This document shows positions 41,760 to 51,325 of a stretch of 64,000 nucleotides of DNA, piece by piece. Source of the DNA: Granulicella aggregans. Its GTDB lineage: Bacteria > Acidobacteriota > Terriglobia > Terriglobales > Acidobacteriaceae. Each line of letters starts with the position of its first letter. Position 1 is the first letter of the stretch. The notes beneath the pieces were generated by a model that was given only the letters and a program-made list of their open reading frames with translations, was not told where the DNA came from and ran no database searches. Position numbers and translations under genes: made by a program. The stretch is taken from contig NZ_JAGSYE010000007.1 in the NCBI RefSeq assembly GCF_025685565.1, positions 72,708 through 136,707 on the forward strand, written 5' to 3'.

Positions 41760-42661
41760 CTAAAAAGGTGTCTTGCCACCGGTTGCGCCGTAGATTTCCC
41801 CAGTGACGTAGCTCGCGTCATCGGAGGCTAGGAAAACATAAACGGCTGCTTGCTCGACTGGCTGTGCGGGTCGCTTAAAGAGAGTTGATTCGCCAAAAGC
41901 CTGCACTTCCTTTTCTGGCATAGTCGCCGGGATCAAAGGAGTCCAAACCGGCCCCGGAGCCACTCCATTGACCCTGATTCCATATTTCATACAGAGCTTG
42001 GAAAAGCTTTTGGTAAGGCTCACGAGTGCGGCCTTTGTCGAGGCATATGGCGCGAGTTCATCTTTGGGTTCGAAAGCTTCAATGGAGCAGCTGTTCAAAA
42101 TCACGCCTCCGGGCCTCATCGCCGAGAGTGCAGCTTGTGTCAGAAAAAAGGTGCCTTGGACATTTGTCCGGTAGGTGCGGTCAAACTCCTCTTCGGGAAT
42201 GTCGGCGAGGTCTGCATATGTCCTTTGGAAGGCAGCGTTATTGACAAGAATGTCCAAGCGGCCATACTCGTTTGCGACTCGCTCAACCAGCTGCTCACAG
42301 AAACTCTTCCTCCGAATATCTCCCGGAACTCCGATGGCCTTCCGGCCTGTCGTTTGAATCAGCCTGACCGTCTCATCCGCGTCCCTTCGCTCTTGATCCT
42401 CGCCTTCGACATAGGTAAACAGGATGTCCGCGCCCTCCTTCGCGAAACAGAGAGCCACGGCACGCCCGATACCGCTGTCAGCCCCAGTGATAAGAGCCGC
42501 GCGCCCTGTCAGACGGCCATGCCCTTGATACGTGAATTCACCGTAATCTGCAGGGGGTCAAGCTGGTTGGAACTGCCCGAGCCTGTTTGTTGCTTTTGAG
42601 GGAACGGCGGCTTCGCAAAACGGTCGGGCGGATCACGTGGTTCAACGACAAATGCTGACAT
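41760..42661 (-). pseudogene. SDR oxidoreductase, interrupted by a one-base shift in a G run
   Basis: A short-chain dehydrogenase of the type common in stress islands. Start MSAFVVEPRDPPDRFAKPPF at 42661 has a GGAGGT site. At 42553-42557 the run of five G (five C on the coding strand) is one short; after it the frame ends, while the expected DYGEFTYQGHGRLTG and the Rossmann motif ALITGADSGIGRAV continue in the next frame into LVNNAAF, the catalytic YASTKAAL (Y-x-x-x-K) and the end YVTGEIYGATGGKTPF. Everything else is intact, so this is a very recent mutation, a phase-variable tract, or a sequencing error. The product would reduce an aldehyde or ketone with NAD(P)H. Confidence 0.85.
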
Positions 42662-42941
42662 GGTGGTACCTCCAGGATGATTCTGTGAAGCTTATGAAAG
42701 TGAAGAGAGTGTGTGCAATTGGCCCTGGGTTCTTGATTGGCAGTTCACTTTCAGTATGCTTGGACGCAATGAAGGCTCCGGGGGAAGTCTCACCAGATCG
42801 AGACTGAGGGACGCGGATGTGTGCCTCGGCGTGCGGCCAATATCCTAAGTTGGTATCGCTCCAGATACCGCATAGAAACGCAACTAAACTCCCTGTTCCG
42901 TGTCTGAACTGGTAGAGGAAGTGAACCCCAAGGAGGGGCAA

Positions 42942-43724
42942 ATGTTCACGAAAACAACGGGTTGGAAGGTATCGATAGCAACGATTGCCTTCGCAATATC
43001 TGCTGCACAGATTACGCCGAGCGCATGGGCCGAAGACACGCGGAGCGACAGCCGCATACAAGCTGAGCTGACAAAATCTCTGAGCAACGCCAAGTTCAAA
43101 GACGTTCACGCGAATGTGCAAGATGGAGTTGTGACTCTTGCCGGAACCGTGGACGTTTACGGTGTCAAGGAAGATGCAATAAAGCGGGCAAAGAAGATCA
43201 AAGCGGCGACGACAGTCAAAGACAACATTGAAATAGGCGGCCCTACGGTTCCCGACGAGGTTTTAAAGCGGAAGCTTATGGGCAAGATTCAATCGGACAG
43301 GGTTGGTTACGGAACAACCGCCTTCAATGCCATTTCCCTGAATGTGGACCATGGAATTGTGACGCTGGGTGGAACTGCCTATGGTCCTGTGGACAAGAGC
43401 TACGCCCTTGCAGATGCCAGTTATATGGTTGGAGTGAAAGGTGTAGTAGACAATATCCAGGTTGATCCGGTGTCCCTGTTTGATGACAAGATCCGTTTGG
43501 CGACGGCTCGGTCCATCTACGGTTATCCTACGCTGAACAAGTACGCGATCGATCCCGCAAAGCCGATTCGCATTATTGTGCAAAATGGAAACGTGACCCT
43601 GGTCGGCGTTGTCATCAATAAGGCTGATAAGGAGATCGCTGGTCTTCGCGCGAACAGCGTGCCCGGCGTCTTCAAGGTCACAAACGACCTGCAAGTCGCT
43701 AACGAACGGATCCAGCAGGACTGA
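42942..43724 (+). CDS. Periplasmic BON-domain protein, three BON repeats
   Basis: A 260-residue protein with a signal peptide (VSIATIAFAISAAQITPSAWA, cut after AWA). Three BON domains follow: about 33-95 (DSRIQAELTKSLSNAKFKDV to VKDNIEIG), 100-175 (VTLGGTAYGPVDKSY) and 185-255 (IRIIVQNGNVTLVGVVINKA). BON proteins such as OsmY bind membranes or lipids and protect against osmotic shock. GGAGGGG precedes ATG 42942. A strong terminator follows. Confidence 0.9.
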   Translation: MFTKTTGWKVSIATIAFAISAAQITPSAWAEDTRSDSRIQAELTKSLSNAKFKDVHANVQDGVVTLAGTVDVYGVKEDAIKRAKKIKAATTVKDNIEIGGPTVPDEVLKRKLMGKIQSDRVGYGTTAFNAISLNVDHGIVTLGGTAYGPVDKSYALADASYMVGVKGVVDNIQVDPVSLFDDKIRLATARSIYGYPTLNKYAIDPAKPIRIIVQNGNVTLVGVVINKADKEIAGLRANSVPGVFKVTNDLQVANERIQQD

Positions 43725-43744
43725 CGTCTTTCATAAACTCAACG

Positions 43745-43779
43745 AAGCCTCCCGGCCCGATCAGGGTGGGAGGCTTTTT
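43745..43779 (+). terminator. Rho-independent terminator
   Basis: AAGCCTCCC (43745-43753) pairs perfectly with GGGAGGCTT (43768-43776), followed by a T run. It ends the BON-protein transcript and could also serve the convergent gene ending at 43825. Confidence 0.85.
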
Positions 43780-43824
43780 GTTTGAGTCAGGCCAGCCGTG
43801 TTTTGTTTTGTCGAGGATGGTCGC

Positions 43825-44337
43825 CTAAACCGTAGCCGCGACTGCGTTTGCCCGTTGGGAAATCTCTGAAAGGAGATGGTCAGCGTGCTTTTCTTCTGCC
43901 AGGGTCTTCTCCAAAGTGGCCGCGTGATTCGAAAGACCAAGTTGGATGGCCCAGTCGCGGGCGCTGCCGTACGAGGCGATCTCATAGTGCTCGATTTTCT
44001 GAGCAGTGGCGATCAAACCTGCGTCGCGAACAGCACCAGGATCGCTTTCCTTGGTGATGTTTTCACCGGAAGCGACGATTGCGGTCAGGATGGGGTCTTT
44101 CTTGTCGTCGACATCCCCCTCATTGACGTCCCCGATGAGATCTTCGAGTCGCGAGACGTGAACTTCTGATTCCTGGAGATGAGACTGAAATGCATCCTTT
44201 AGCTGCAGATCGTCAGCGTGCTCGATCATGTCAGGCAAACCTTTGACAATCTGTTTTTCAGTGGACAGGAGGTAACGGAGTTGCGCGGTATAGAGCTCGC
44301 GAAGACTCTGAAAATCGTTCGGAGTGATGAGTCCCAT
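43825..44337 (-). CDS. DUF892 (YciF/YciE-like) ferritin-like protein
   Basis: A 170-residue relative of the gene at 40161. SLRELYTAQLRYLLSTEKQI, LIATAQKIEHYEIASYGSAR and LGLSNHAATLEKTLAEEKHA are the family's three helix signatures, with metal-ligand glutamates and histidines in place. No lysine-rich tail. A GGTGGA-like ribosome site precedes the ATG. The 279 bases upstream to 44616 hold no supported gene and should include its promoter and that of the DUF2188 gene. Confidence 0.9.
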   Translation of the reverse strand: MGLITPNDFQSLRELYTAQLRYLLSTEKQIVKGLPDMIEHADDLQLKDAFQSHLQESEVHVSRLEDLIGDVNEGDVDDKKDPILTAIVASGENITKESDPGAVRDAGLIATAQKIEHYEIASYGSARDWAIQLGLSNHAATLEKTLAEEKHADHLLSEISQRANAVAATV

Positions 44338-44616
44338 TTGTGTTCCACCTCATTCAGGGTTTTGACACTTTCGTGTCTGCTCGTGAGAAGGGATAAACAA
44401 ATGCCAGGTTGTATTCGACTCGGAGTTGGAAACGAGGTATTGCCTGATGCCCTTCGATCCGCGAGCCCCAACCGGATTTGAATGCACCCTCCCGAGGGGG
44501 CTCAAGAGAGAAATATTCGGTACTTACGCCCATGCCCTCGCAGGACGTGATGCGAGCAAACCCGGTGCGTGTCGGTTGCATCGCATTGCTCGTAATTCGT
44601 TGCCTGGAGGTTCCAT

Positions 44617-44835
44617 ATGGCCAATGTGTTTGTGGAAGCGCGTCCGAAAGGGCATCCAGAAGGATCGGCGATTGAAGGTTACGTCGTCGAAGATCATACC
44701 GACAATGTGCTTGGCTCATTCAATACGCAAGAGGAATCTATCGCCTGGGCTAAAGCGAATCATCACTCTCCCGTAGTGGCTCGCGTGCGTCGTCTAAACG
44801 ACAAAAAGAAGCCGGATCAGTCGGGATCGGCCTGA
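44617..44835 (+). CDS. DUF2188-like small protein
   Basis: A 72-residue protein: MANVFVEARPKGHPEGSAIE, then FNTQEESIAWAKANHHSPVV and a lysine-rich end. This fits the DUF2188 family of tiny alpha/beta proteins with an N-terminal strand and one helix. TGGAGG precedes the ATG. Common beside stress genes; function unknown. Confidence 0.7.
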   Translation: MANVFVEARPKGHPEGSAIEGYVVEDHTDNVLGSFNTQEESIAWAKANHHSPVVARVRRLNDKKKPDQSGSA

Positions 44836-44892
44836 AACGGCTCATGGACCTAGACACCGCCTTCCCCAAAATCACCCAGGAGTAGAAACATC

Positions 44893-45546
44893 ATGTCAAT
44901 CTCACCTCTGACCGAAAAGCCATACGCAGAAGCCCTCCCGTTCTCCATAGGTGCGTCCGTGGTTGTAAACGGTCGTTACCTTTCTCCACCAGAAGACAAA
45001 GACGGAAAAATCTGGGTGCGGTCGTCCGCACTCGTCCTGAGAGATGCCCAAACTTTATATGCCATGTGGCGAGATGTTGAGTCTGCGCCTCGGTGGCAAG
45101 AGAACATTATCGAAGTGGTTACGACGGGCCCAACGACCTCTCGATGGTCGATGAAGACTTCAGAAGACGATGACGCTAAGGTCATCGGTTGGGACTCGGA
45201 GGTGATGGCAGACGAGCCCGGCGTTCGGATCGCCTGGCGATCAATCGGTGGGGAATCCGATAATGCCGGTGAGGTCATCTTCGAAGCGGCACCCAGCGGC
45301 CAAGGAACCGTTGTCACGGTACTCCAGGAATTCCGGATGGGTAAACTCGCTAGCGCCTGGGAGACCCTGGTCGGACGGAATCCCAAGCAGGCGGTAATCG
45401 AGAACCTTCGCCACTTCAAGGCGCTGGCCGAAACTGGAGAAATTCCACGCAGCCAGCTCGATCCACACGGCGATCGCGGCATCATTGGTAATTTAAAGCG
45501 GTCTTCATACGGTGAAACCGTCCCAACGCCAACGGGTAGCAACTAA
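44893..45546 (+). CDS. SRPBCC (START-like) family protein
   Basis: A 217-residue protein of the polyketide cyclase/dehydrase-like SRPBCC fold, which binds hydrophobic ligands in a cavity. YAMWRDVESAPRWQENIIEV is the typical start of the fold, then IGWDSEVMADEPGVRIAWRS and the long C-terminal helix KQAVIENLRHFKALAETGEI. Probably cytosolic. AGGAG before ATG. Lies 15 bases upstream of the alcohol dehydrogenase gene, an arrangement often seen in soil and plant-associated bacteria. Confidence 0.85.
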   Translation: MSISPLTEKPYAEALPFSIGASVVVNGRYLSPPEDKDGKIWVRSSALVLRDAQTLYAMWRDVESAPRWQENIIEVVTTGPTTSRWSMKTSEDDDAKVIGWDSEVMADEPGVRIAWRSIGGESDNAGEVIFEAAPSGQGTVVTVLQEFRMGKLASAWETLVGRNPKQAVIENLRHFKALAETGEIPRSQLDPHGDRGIIGNLKRSSYGETVPTPTGSN

Positions 45547-45561
45547 CCGAAGGAGAGAGAC

Positions 45562-46740
45562 ATGAAAGCAGTTTGTTGGATGGGCAAAAGTAGCATGGAA
45601 ACGAGGACTGTTCCTGACCCGGAACTGATCAATCCGCACGATGCCATCATCAAGGTTACACGGACAGCGATCTGCGGTTCGGACCTCCATTTATACGACG
45701 GATTCATCCCCACAATGGAGTCCGGCGACATCATGGGACACGAGTTCATGGGCCTCGTTGAAGAGGTTGGTCCTGAGGTAGCAAACCTCAAGCGCGGTGA
45801 TCGCGTCGTCGTTCCGTTCACAATCGCGTGCGGGAACTGCATTTTCTGCAAAAAGAAATTCTGGGCTGCCTGTGATAACACGAATCCCAATGCTCATCTG
45901 ATGGAAAAGGCCTATGGCTACTCGGGCGCAGGTCTGTTCGGGTACTCGCATATGATGGGCGGCTATGCCGGCGGCCAGGCGCAGTACGTGCGCGTTCCGT
46001 TCGCGAATGTAGGTCCACTGAAGATCGAGAATGATCTTCCCGATGAAAAAGTCCTGTTCCTGTCCGACATCTTCCCCACGGGGTATATGGCGGCCGAAAA
46101 TGCTCAGATACAGCCCGGCGACACCGTTGCAGTCTGGGGATGCGGGCCTGTTGGACAGTTTGCGATCGCTAGTGCCTTCATGCTGGGTGCGGCCCGTGTC
46201 ATCGCAATTGACCGCTTTCAAGAGCGCCTAGCTCTGGCTCGCTCCCTCGGCGCAATCACCGTTGACTACTCTGAAGAAGATGTCAGCGTCCTCACGGCGC
46301 TGAAGGATTTGACGGGCGGAGTCGGCCCCGATAGCTGCATCGATGCTGTTGGCTTGGAAGCACATTCGAACGAGCTGCAGGGCGTCTACGACGTCGTGAA
46401 GACGGCACTCTTCATGGAGACCGATCGCCCTAGCGTGCTGCGACAAGCAATCCAAGCGGTGAGGAAAGGTGGCACGTTGTCGATTCCAGGCGTTTACGGC
46501 GGGCTCTTGGATAAGGTCCCCTTCGGAGCTGCTTTCGGGAAAGGCATCACGATGAAGATGGGCCAGACCAACATGCACAACTACATGAAGCCGCTGTTGG
46601 AACGCGTCGAGAAGGGTCAGATCGATCCCAGCTACATCATTTCTCACCGAATCACCCTGGAACAAGCCCCGGAGATGTACAAAGTCTGGCGTGACAAAAA
46701 AGAGAAAGTGACCAAAATTGTGATCGATCCTTGGGCCTAG
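45562..46740 (+). CDS. Zinc-dependent alcohol dehydrogenase (formaldehyde dehydrogenase-like)
   Basis: A 392-residue medium-chain dehydrogenase. Catalytic zinc ligands C38 (AICGSDLHLY) and H60-E61 (IMGHEFMG), structural zinc cysteines C90, C93, C96 and C104, and the NAD-binding GCGPVG at 193-198 are all present. It belongs to the glutathione-independent formaldehyde/threonine dehydrogenase-like branch with extended C-terminal segment. GAAGGAGAG precedes ATG. Likely detoxifies aldehydes; substrate not determined. Forms an operon with the SRPBCC gene. Confidence 0.92.
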   Translation: MKAVCWMGKSSMETRTVPDPELINPHDAIIKVTRTAICGSDLHLYDGFIPTMESGDIMGHEFMGLVEEVGPEVANLKRGDRVVVPFTIACGNCIFCKKKFWAACDNTNPNAHLMEKAYGYSGAGLFGYSHMMGGYAGGQAQYVRVPFANVGPLKIENDLPDEKVLFLSDIFPTGYMAAENAQIQPGDTVAVWGCGPVGQFAIASAFMLGAARVIAIDRFQERLALARSLGAITVDYSEEDVSVLTALKDLTGGVGPDSCIDAVGLEAHSNELQGVYDVVKTALFMETDRPSVLRQAIQAVRKGGTLSIPGVYGGLLDKVPFGAAFGKGITMKMGQTNMHNYMKPLLERVEKGQIDPSYIISHRITLEQAPEMYKVWRDKKEKVTKIVIDPWA

Positions 46741-46865
46741 CTGCTACGGTTCGGAGCTTCGAGATCGTCGTTGCTCATTCCGGCTTCATCCAACAGCACT
46801 ACATGTGCTGCTGAAAGGGGCCCGCTGTGAAGAGGGCTCTTCTGTCTCTCAGCGATGGAGGAAAG

Positions 46866-47075
46866 ATGAAACCTGATTCTCGTTTTGGGGCGACTTCAAT
46901 TGCATCTGTGATTGGCCAGTCTGTGCTGCTGGCCCTGCTCTCTTGCGGTGCGCTGTCGCTCACGGGTTGCGTCATAGCTGGGGTTTCAAGTGGCACTGGG
47001 TTCTTCATCTGGCCTGGCAGCATTGGGCTTTTGGTGCTCATTTTGATAGCCGTGCTCGTTCTGCGTCGCAGATAG
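46866..47075 (+). CDS. Small two-helix membrane protein with lipobox-like cysteine
   Basis: A 69-residue protein. ATG at 46866 has GGAGG upstream; the frame start at 46827 lacks a site. First hydrophobic segment SVLLALLSCGALSLTGCVIA includes L-T-G-C, a lipobox, so the mature product may be a tiny lipoprotein; the second segment SIGLLVLILIAVLVLRRR is a membrane helix with positive end. Upstream of the YetF genes. Function unknown. Confidence 0.6.
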   Translation: MKPDSRFGATSIASVIGQSVLLALLSCGALSLTGCVIAGVSSGTGFFIWPGSIGLLVLILIAVLVLRRR

Positions 47076-47125
47076 AGTGCCGCTCCATATTCAAATGAGT
47101 CGCACGGAAGTTAAGAGGTCTACAA

Positions 47126-47569
47126 GTGGAAGCTTCTATCCGCGCAATTTTGTTTTATGTATTCCTGGTATTTGTCGTCCGCATCGTCGGCCGCCGTCCT
47201 GGCAAGCAAATTACCCCATTCGAATTTGTCTTGGTCTTCTTTATGGGCGGCCTCGCACTCACCGCAATGGTAGGTGATGACGCTTCACTTACGAATGCCT
47301 TTATCCAGATTCTGACCGTCGCTCTGACTCACTTCTGCATAGCAATCGCGAGGGCCAAGTCTCGCTGGCTCGCCCGTTTGCTCGATGGGACACCGCTCAT
47401 TTTGCTTGAAAACGGACAGTGGCGGTCTGAGACCTTGAGTAATATGCGAATTCAGGATGACGACGTTATGGCGCAAGCGCGGGACCAGGGGATCGCCACG
47501 CTAGACAAGATTGAGATTGCAATCCTTGAACGAAATGGCCAGATCAGCATTATCGAGGGATCCAAGTGA
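47126..47569 (+). CDS. DUF421/YetF-family membrane protein (copy 1)
   Basis: A 147-residue protein with two to three N-terminal transmembrane helices (AILFYVFLVFVVRIVGRR, FEFVLVFFMGGLALTAMV, IQILTVALTHFCIAIA) and the conserved cytosolic YetF domain: LLDGTPLILLENGQW and IEIAILERNGQISII. YetF proteins are sporulation- or stress-linked in bacilli but widespread; role unsettled. GTG start. Its stop overlaps the start of the next gene. Confidence 0.88.
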   Translation: MEASIRAILFYVFLVFVVRIVGRRPGKQITPFEFVLVFFMGGLALTAMVGDDASLTNAFIQILTVALTHFCIAIARAKSRWLARLLDGTPLILLENGQWRSETLSNMRIQDDDVMAQARDQGIATLDKIEIAILERNGQISIIEGSK

Positions 47570-48099
47570 GCGATGTCGCTTTCAGCAAACCGGTAGAGGA
47601 TTCAGTCCCGAAGATCAACGATGAAGTGGCGGTCGGGGAAGATCTCGGCTTCCAGCGTAAGTGGTGGAAATTCGAAACGTTTATGTGGTGGGTGATCGCT
47701 CTGGTGCTTGTACTGAACTTCGCAGGCTTCTTAGGACGTGGGCCTGTTGCCCATGCGACTCTCAGCAGTGACGCCATGCTTGTCAAATATGAGCGGGTGG
47801 AGCGAACCGGTACACCGTCAATCTTAGAGGTTCAGTTCCAGCCAAATACTCTTGGCAAGAAACAGGTGAAGCTGCATGTGAGCCAAAGTGTCGTCAATGA
47901 GCTGGGGGCGCAAAGGGTCATCCCTTCACCGTTGGATACAGCGGTGGGAGGCGGTGGACTGACCTATACCTTCTCCGCCGAGGAGGCACCTGGCTCAGTG
48001 CAATTCGCACTGCAGCCTTCGAAACCTGGCATCTTCCACTTCACTATCGAGGTGCCTGGATATACACCGCTCTCCGCGAGAGTTGTAGTGATGCCGTAA
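47566..48099 (+). CDS. Membrane-anchored protein between two YetF genes
   Basis: A 177-residue protein: acidic N-terminal 30 residues in the cytosol, one transmembrane helix (FMWWVIALVLVLNFAGFLG, about 39-57), then a beta-rich outer domain, probably immunoglobulin-like (ILEVQFQPNTLGKKQVKLHV to FHFTIEVPGYTPLSARVVVM). GTG start overlapping the previous gene. No family I can name. Being locked between two YetF genes suggests that the three form one membrane complex. Confidence 0.72.
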   Translation: MSDVAFSKPVEDSVPKINDEVAVGEDLGFQRKWWKFETFMWWVIALVLVLNFAGFLGRGPVAHATLSSDAMLVKYERVERTGTPSILEVQFQPNTLGKKQVKLHVSQSVVNELGAQRVIPSPLDTAVGGGGLTYTFSAEEAPGSVQFALQPSKPGIFHFTIEVPGYTPLSARVVVMP

Positions 48100-48134
48100 C
48101 CGGCCTCCAGAATGCGGAGCAGTTTAGGAGCAAT

Positions 48135-48587
48135 ATGTTCACGATCCTCTATGCAGTCGCGGGATACTTTTTCTTGATGCTGATGGTCAGACTGCTCACG
48201 CGGCGGCCTGGAGCCCAAATGACCATGTTTGAATTTGTAATCGTGTTCCTAGTTGGCGGAGTCATCATTCTGGCTGTCACGGGTGGGGACCGGTCGATCA
48301 CTAATTGTGGAATGGCCATTCTGACTGTGGGGCTGCTCCACAACATGGTGGCCTGGATAAAAGCACGCTCTCCTCGCTTTGGAGCAATCGTGGACGGAAC
48401 TCCACTTGTTTTATTGAAGGATGGTGCGTGGGTCGATGAGGTAATGCGAGGCATGAAGATGGCACCCGAAGACATCATGGCGGCCGCCCGGATGAAGGGC
48501 CTCAATTCGATTTTCGACATCAAGTACGCCATCCTCGAGCGTAACGGAACGATCAGCATCATCAAGGCGAAGAAGGAAACCGCATGA
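48135..48587 (+). CDS. DUF421/YetF-family membrane protein (copy 2)
   Basis: A 150-residue paralogue of the gene at 47126 with the same layout: helices near 3-21, 31-50 and 56-75, then VDGTPLVLLKDGAWVDEVMR and IKYAILERNGTISIIKAK. AGGAG lies before ATG. The two copies differ clearly in sequence, so they probably form a heteromer or work on different partners. Stop overlaps the MFS start (ATGA). Confidence 0.88.
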   Translation: MFTILYAVAGYFFLMLMVRLLTRRPGAQMTMFEFVIVFLVGGVIILAVTGGDRSITNCGMAILTVGLLHNMVAWIKARSPRFGAIVDGTPLVLLKDGAWVDEVMRGMKMAPEDIMAAARMKGLNSIFDIKYAILERNGTISIIKAKKETA

Positions 48588-50023
48588 GCGCGTCGGAACA
48601 AGAGCGAGAGATCGAAACTGATATCCCCGAGCGCATGGACCGGCTCCCATGGTCGAGGTGGCATGTCCGCATTATCACAGCCCTTGGAACTTCATGGCTC
48701 CTGGACGGACTTGAAGTGACCCTCGTCGGTTCTTTGTCCGGAGTTTTGGAAAGCAAACACGGGTTATCGCTGACAGATCCACAAGTGACGGCGGCGGCAA
48801 CAATCTATTTAGCTGGAGCAGTTTGCGGTGCGCTCTTCTTCGGCCACTTGACAGACCGACTGGGACGGAAAAAGCTTTTCCTCGTTACATTGGCTACCTA
48901 TTCCGTAGCGACGATATGCACGGCTCTATCGATGAACTTCTTCTTCTTTGCCTTTTGCCGCTTCTTTACGGGCTTAGGAATTGGCGGTGAGTACGCCGCC
49001 ATCAACTCCGCCGTCGACGAGCTGATCCCGGGCAAGGTGCGCGGAACTGTGGATCTCTTCGTGAATGCAACGTTTTGGATTGGGGCTACTGTCGGATCGA
49101 TTGCCGCTTTTATACTGCTAGGCGGGCATGGCCTTCCCCTCGACAAAAGCTGGCGGTACGCCTTTGGAATCGGTGGCGCACTCGGGCTGGGTGTGCTGCT
49201 GCTCCGGTTGAAGGTTCCGGAGAGTCCGCGCTGGCTGATGTTGCGAGGGAAGGAAGAGGATGCGAATCGCGTCGTTGACGCGATTGAGGTGGAAGTCAAA
49301 GGAAGTGGAAAGCAAATCACTGCGCCAACTGTCAAGAAACTGAAGCTCACCACCCGGGATCACACGCCGTTCGTCGACATCTTCAAGAACATGGTGGGAG
49401 AGAATCGGACCCGCTCGTTCCTCGGCTTGGCACTCATGGTGGGTCAGTCCTTCTTCTTCAATGCAGTCTTTTTTACGTATGCTCTGATCGGCAAAAAGTT
49501 CTATCACATCAGCGATCAAAGCCTGCCGCTTCAACTTCTTCCGTTTGCCATCGCCAGTTTTTTAGGGCCACTGATCCTGGGCAGGCTTTTTGACACGATC
49601 GGCCGCAAGCCGATGATCACTGCCACATATGGTATCGCCGGGCTGATGCTTGCTGGCGTCTGCTATCCCTTTGCGCACGGGACAATCGGCCTTAAGGGGC
49701 TTGGCATTTGCTTTGCAATTATCTTCTTCGTCGCATCATCGGCGGCCAGCGCTGCCTATCTTACCGTCAGCGAGATCTTCCCGCTTGAGATGAGGGCCTT
49801 CGCCATCGCTGTGTTCTACGCCATCGGAACTCTCATTGGAGGTGTCGGCGCTCCTCTGCTGTTCGGAGAACTGATCTCGACAGGGTCGAAGGTCCACGTT
49901 GCCGAAGGATGGGCGCTAGGGGCTGCGTTGATGCTAATCGCAGCGGCCATGGAAGGCTGGGTCGGCGTCGAAGCTGCTGGCCAATCACTTGAGTCAGTGT
50001 CGAAACCCCTTCAAAGTCGTTGA
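48584..50023 (+). CDS. MFS transporter (sugar porter/metabolite:H+ symporter type)
   Basis: A 479-residue carrier with 12 predicted helices. GHLTDRLGRKKLFLVTLATY is the MFS motif after helix 2, and FFTGLGIGGEYAAINSAVDE after helix 4 is the sequence of the metabolite:proton symporter and sugar porter branches. Last gene of the YetF-X-YetF operon. A separate C-terminal scrap at 58928 is closely similar (both end KSLE/QSLE-SVSKPLQS), so a second copy once existed. Substrate unknown. Confidence 0.9.
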   Translation: MSASEQEREIETDIPERMDRLPWSRWHVRIITALGTSWLLDGLEVTLVGSLSGVLESKHGLSLTDPQVTAAATIYLAGAVCGALFFGHLTDRLGRKKLFLVTLATYSVATICTALSMNFFFFAFCRFFTGLGIGGEYAAINSAVDELIPGKVRGTVDLFVNATFWIGATVGSIAAFILLGGHGLPLDKSWRYAFGIGGALGLGVLLLRLKVPESPRWLMLRGKEEDANRVVDAIEVEVKGSGKQITAPTVKKLKLTTRDHTPFVDIFKNMVGENRTRSFLGLALMVGQSFFFNAVFFTYALIGKKFYHISDQSLPLQLLPFAIASFLGPLILGRLFDTIGRKPMITATYGIAGLMLAGVCYPFAHGTIGLKGLGICFAIIFFVASSAASAAYLTVSEIFPLEMRAFAIAVFYAIGTLIGGVGAPLLFGELISTGSKVHVAEGWALGAALMLIAAAMEGWVGVEAAGQSLESVSKPLQSR

Positions 50024-50315
50024 TCTAGAGGGTTCAAACCTAGGCAGTGGCAAAGGCCACGAGAGAACGCTGAGAGCGATCAACCTGCTCGTTCCCGTAA
50101 GCCGAGCGCATTGCTGGTATCGACTGCCGATCTTTTGGGGTTTTATGGTCAGTGCCTCCTTGGCGGTCATTGCCGGCGCGGCACAAGCCATATGAGGAGT
50201 GTCAGCAGAGTGGAAATCCCTCGAAGATCTTGCATGAGACTGGCTAGTCTCGGATGCCATCTCACTAGAGATGAACCCACCGGGGCTGAGGCGCGGATAA
50301 AGCATCTTAACCGGT

Positions 50316-51269
50316 ATGAGCAAGGCACCTCAGCGAAGTCGGATTCACATTGGAATTTCCGGGTGGCGATATGCCGCTTGGCGGGGGAAGTTCTATCCAG
50401 AGGGCCTGGCCCAAAGGCGTGAGTTGGAGTTCGCCGCAAAGACATTCTCGTCGGTAGAGATCAATGGAACCTTCTATTCGCTGCAGCGGCCAAGCTCATT
50501 TGAGCAGTGGGCGAGCGAGACACCGGAAGGCTTTGTCTTTGCGGTGAAGGGTGGACGGTTCATCACTCATATGAAAAAGCTGACAGGGGTGGAGACTGCC
50601 CTGGCCAACTTCTTCGCGTCCGGTGTGCTCGCCCTAGGGCCGAAGACAGGTCCGTTTCTTTGGCAGCTGCCGCCGATGATGAAATTCAACCAAGGCCCCT
50701 ATGACACGGCGCGCTATGAGAGCTTCTTTACGCTGCTGCCACGGACAGTGCGTTCGGCGGCGAGGCTAGCGAGGCAGTGTGACGAGCGCATACTGGGCCG
50801 AGCTTTTCTGAAGCCAGAGGTAAAGAAGGACGACGATCCTCCGCTGCGGCATGCGATTGAGGTTCGGCATGAGTCGTTTGTGCAGCCTGAATTCGTCGAA
50901 CTGCTGCGGAAGCATGACGTGGGGTTGGTGATTGCGGATACGGTGGAGTGGCCGCTGCTGATGGATGTGACCTCGGACTTTGTTTACATACGACTGCATG
51001 GGTCGGAGCAACTCTACTCAAGCGGGTATGAGGCAGATGCTATCGAAGTTTGGGCGAAACGGGTGATTGCCTTTGCTACCGGAGAAGCCGCGGAGGGGCG
51101 GTATGCCGGGACGGCTGTTGGGAATGGTAAGCCTCGTGATGTCTATGTTTACTTCGATAACGATGCGAAGGTGAGAGCGCCGGTGGACGCGCAGGCATTG
51201 AAGCGAAGAGTGGATGAATTACTACAGGTGCCCCCGACTAGCTTAGTGGTCTCGGGAAAGAGACCATAA
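50316..51269 (+). CDS. DUF72 family protein (YecE-like TIM barrel)
   Basis: A 317-residue protein. IHIGISGWRYAAWRGKFYPE, FSSVEINGTFYSLQRPSSFE, FVFAVKGGRFITHMKKL and FVYIRLHGSEQLYSSGYEAD are diagnostic of DUF72. A helical C-terminal end follows DVYVYFDNDAK. Widespread; biochemical function not established. The 290 bases upstream (50024-50315) contain no supported gene. Confidence 0.92.
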   Translation: MSKAPQRSRIHIGISGWRYAAWRGKFYPEGLAQRRELEFAAKTFSSVEINGTFYSLQRPSSFEQWASETPEGFVFAVKGGRFITHMKKLTGVETALANFFASGVLALGPKTGPFLWQLPPMMKFNQGPYDTARYESFFTLLPRTVRSAARLARQCDERILGRAFLKPEVKKDDDPPLRHAIEVRHESFVQPEFVELLRKHDVGLVIADTVEWPLLMDVTSDFVYIRLHGSEQLYSSGYEADAIEVWAKRVIAFATGEAAEGRYAGTAVGNGKPRDVYVYFDNDAKVRAPVDAQALKRRVDELLQVPPTSLVVSGKRP

Positions 51270-51325
51270 CGACGCCGGGTGGAGGCAAAGGGTCTGCCTC
51301 GTCAACCACCGAACCGTATGTGCCA

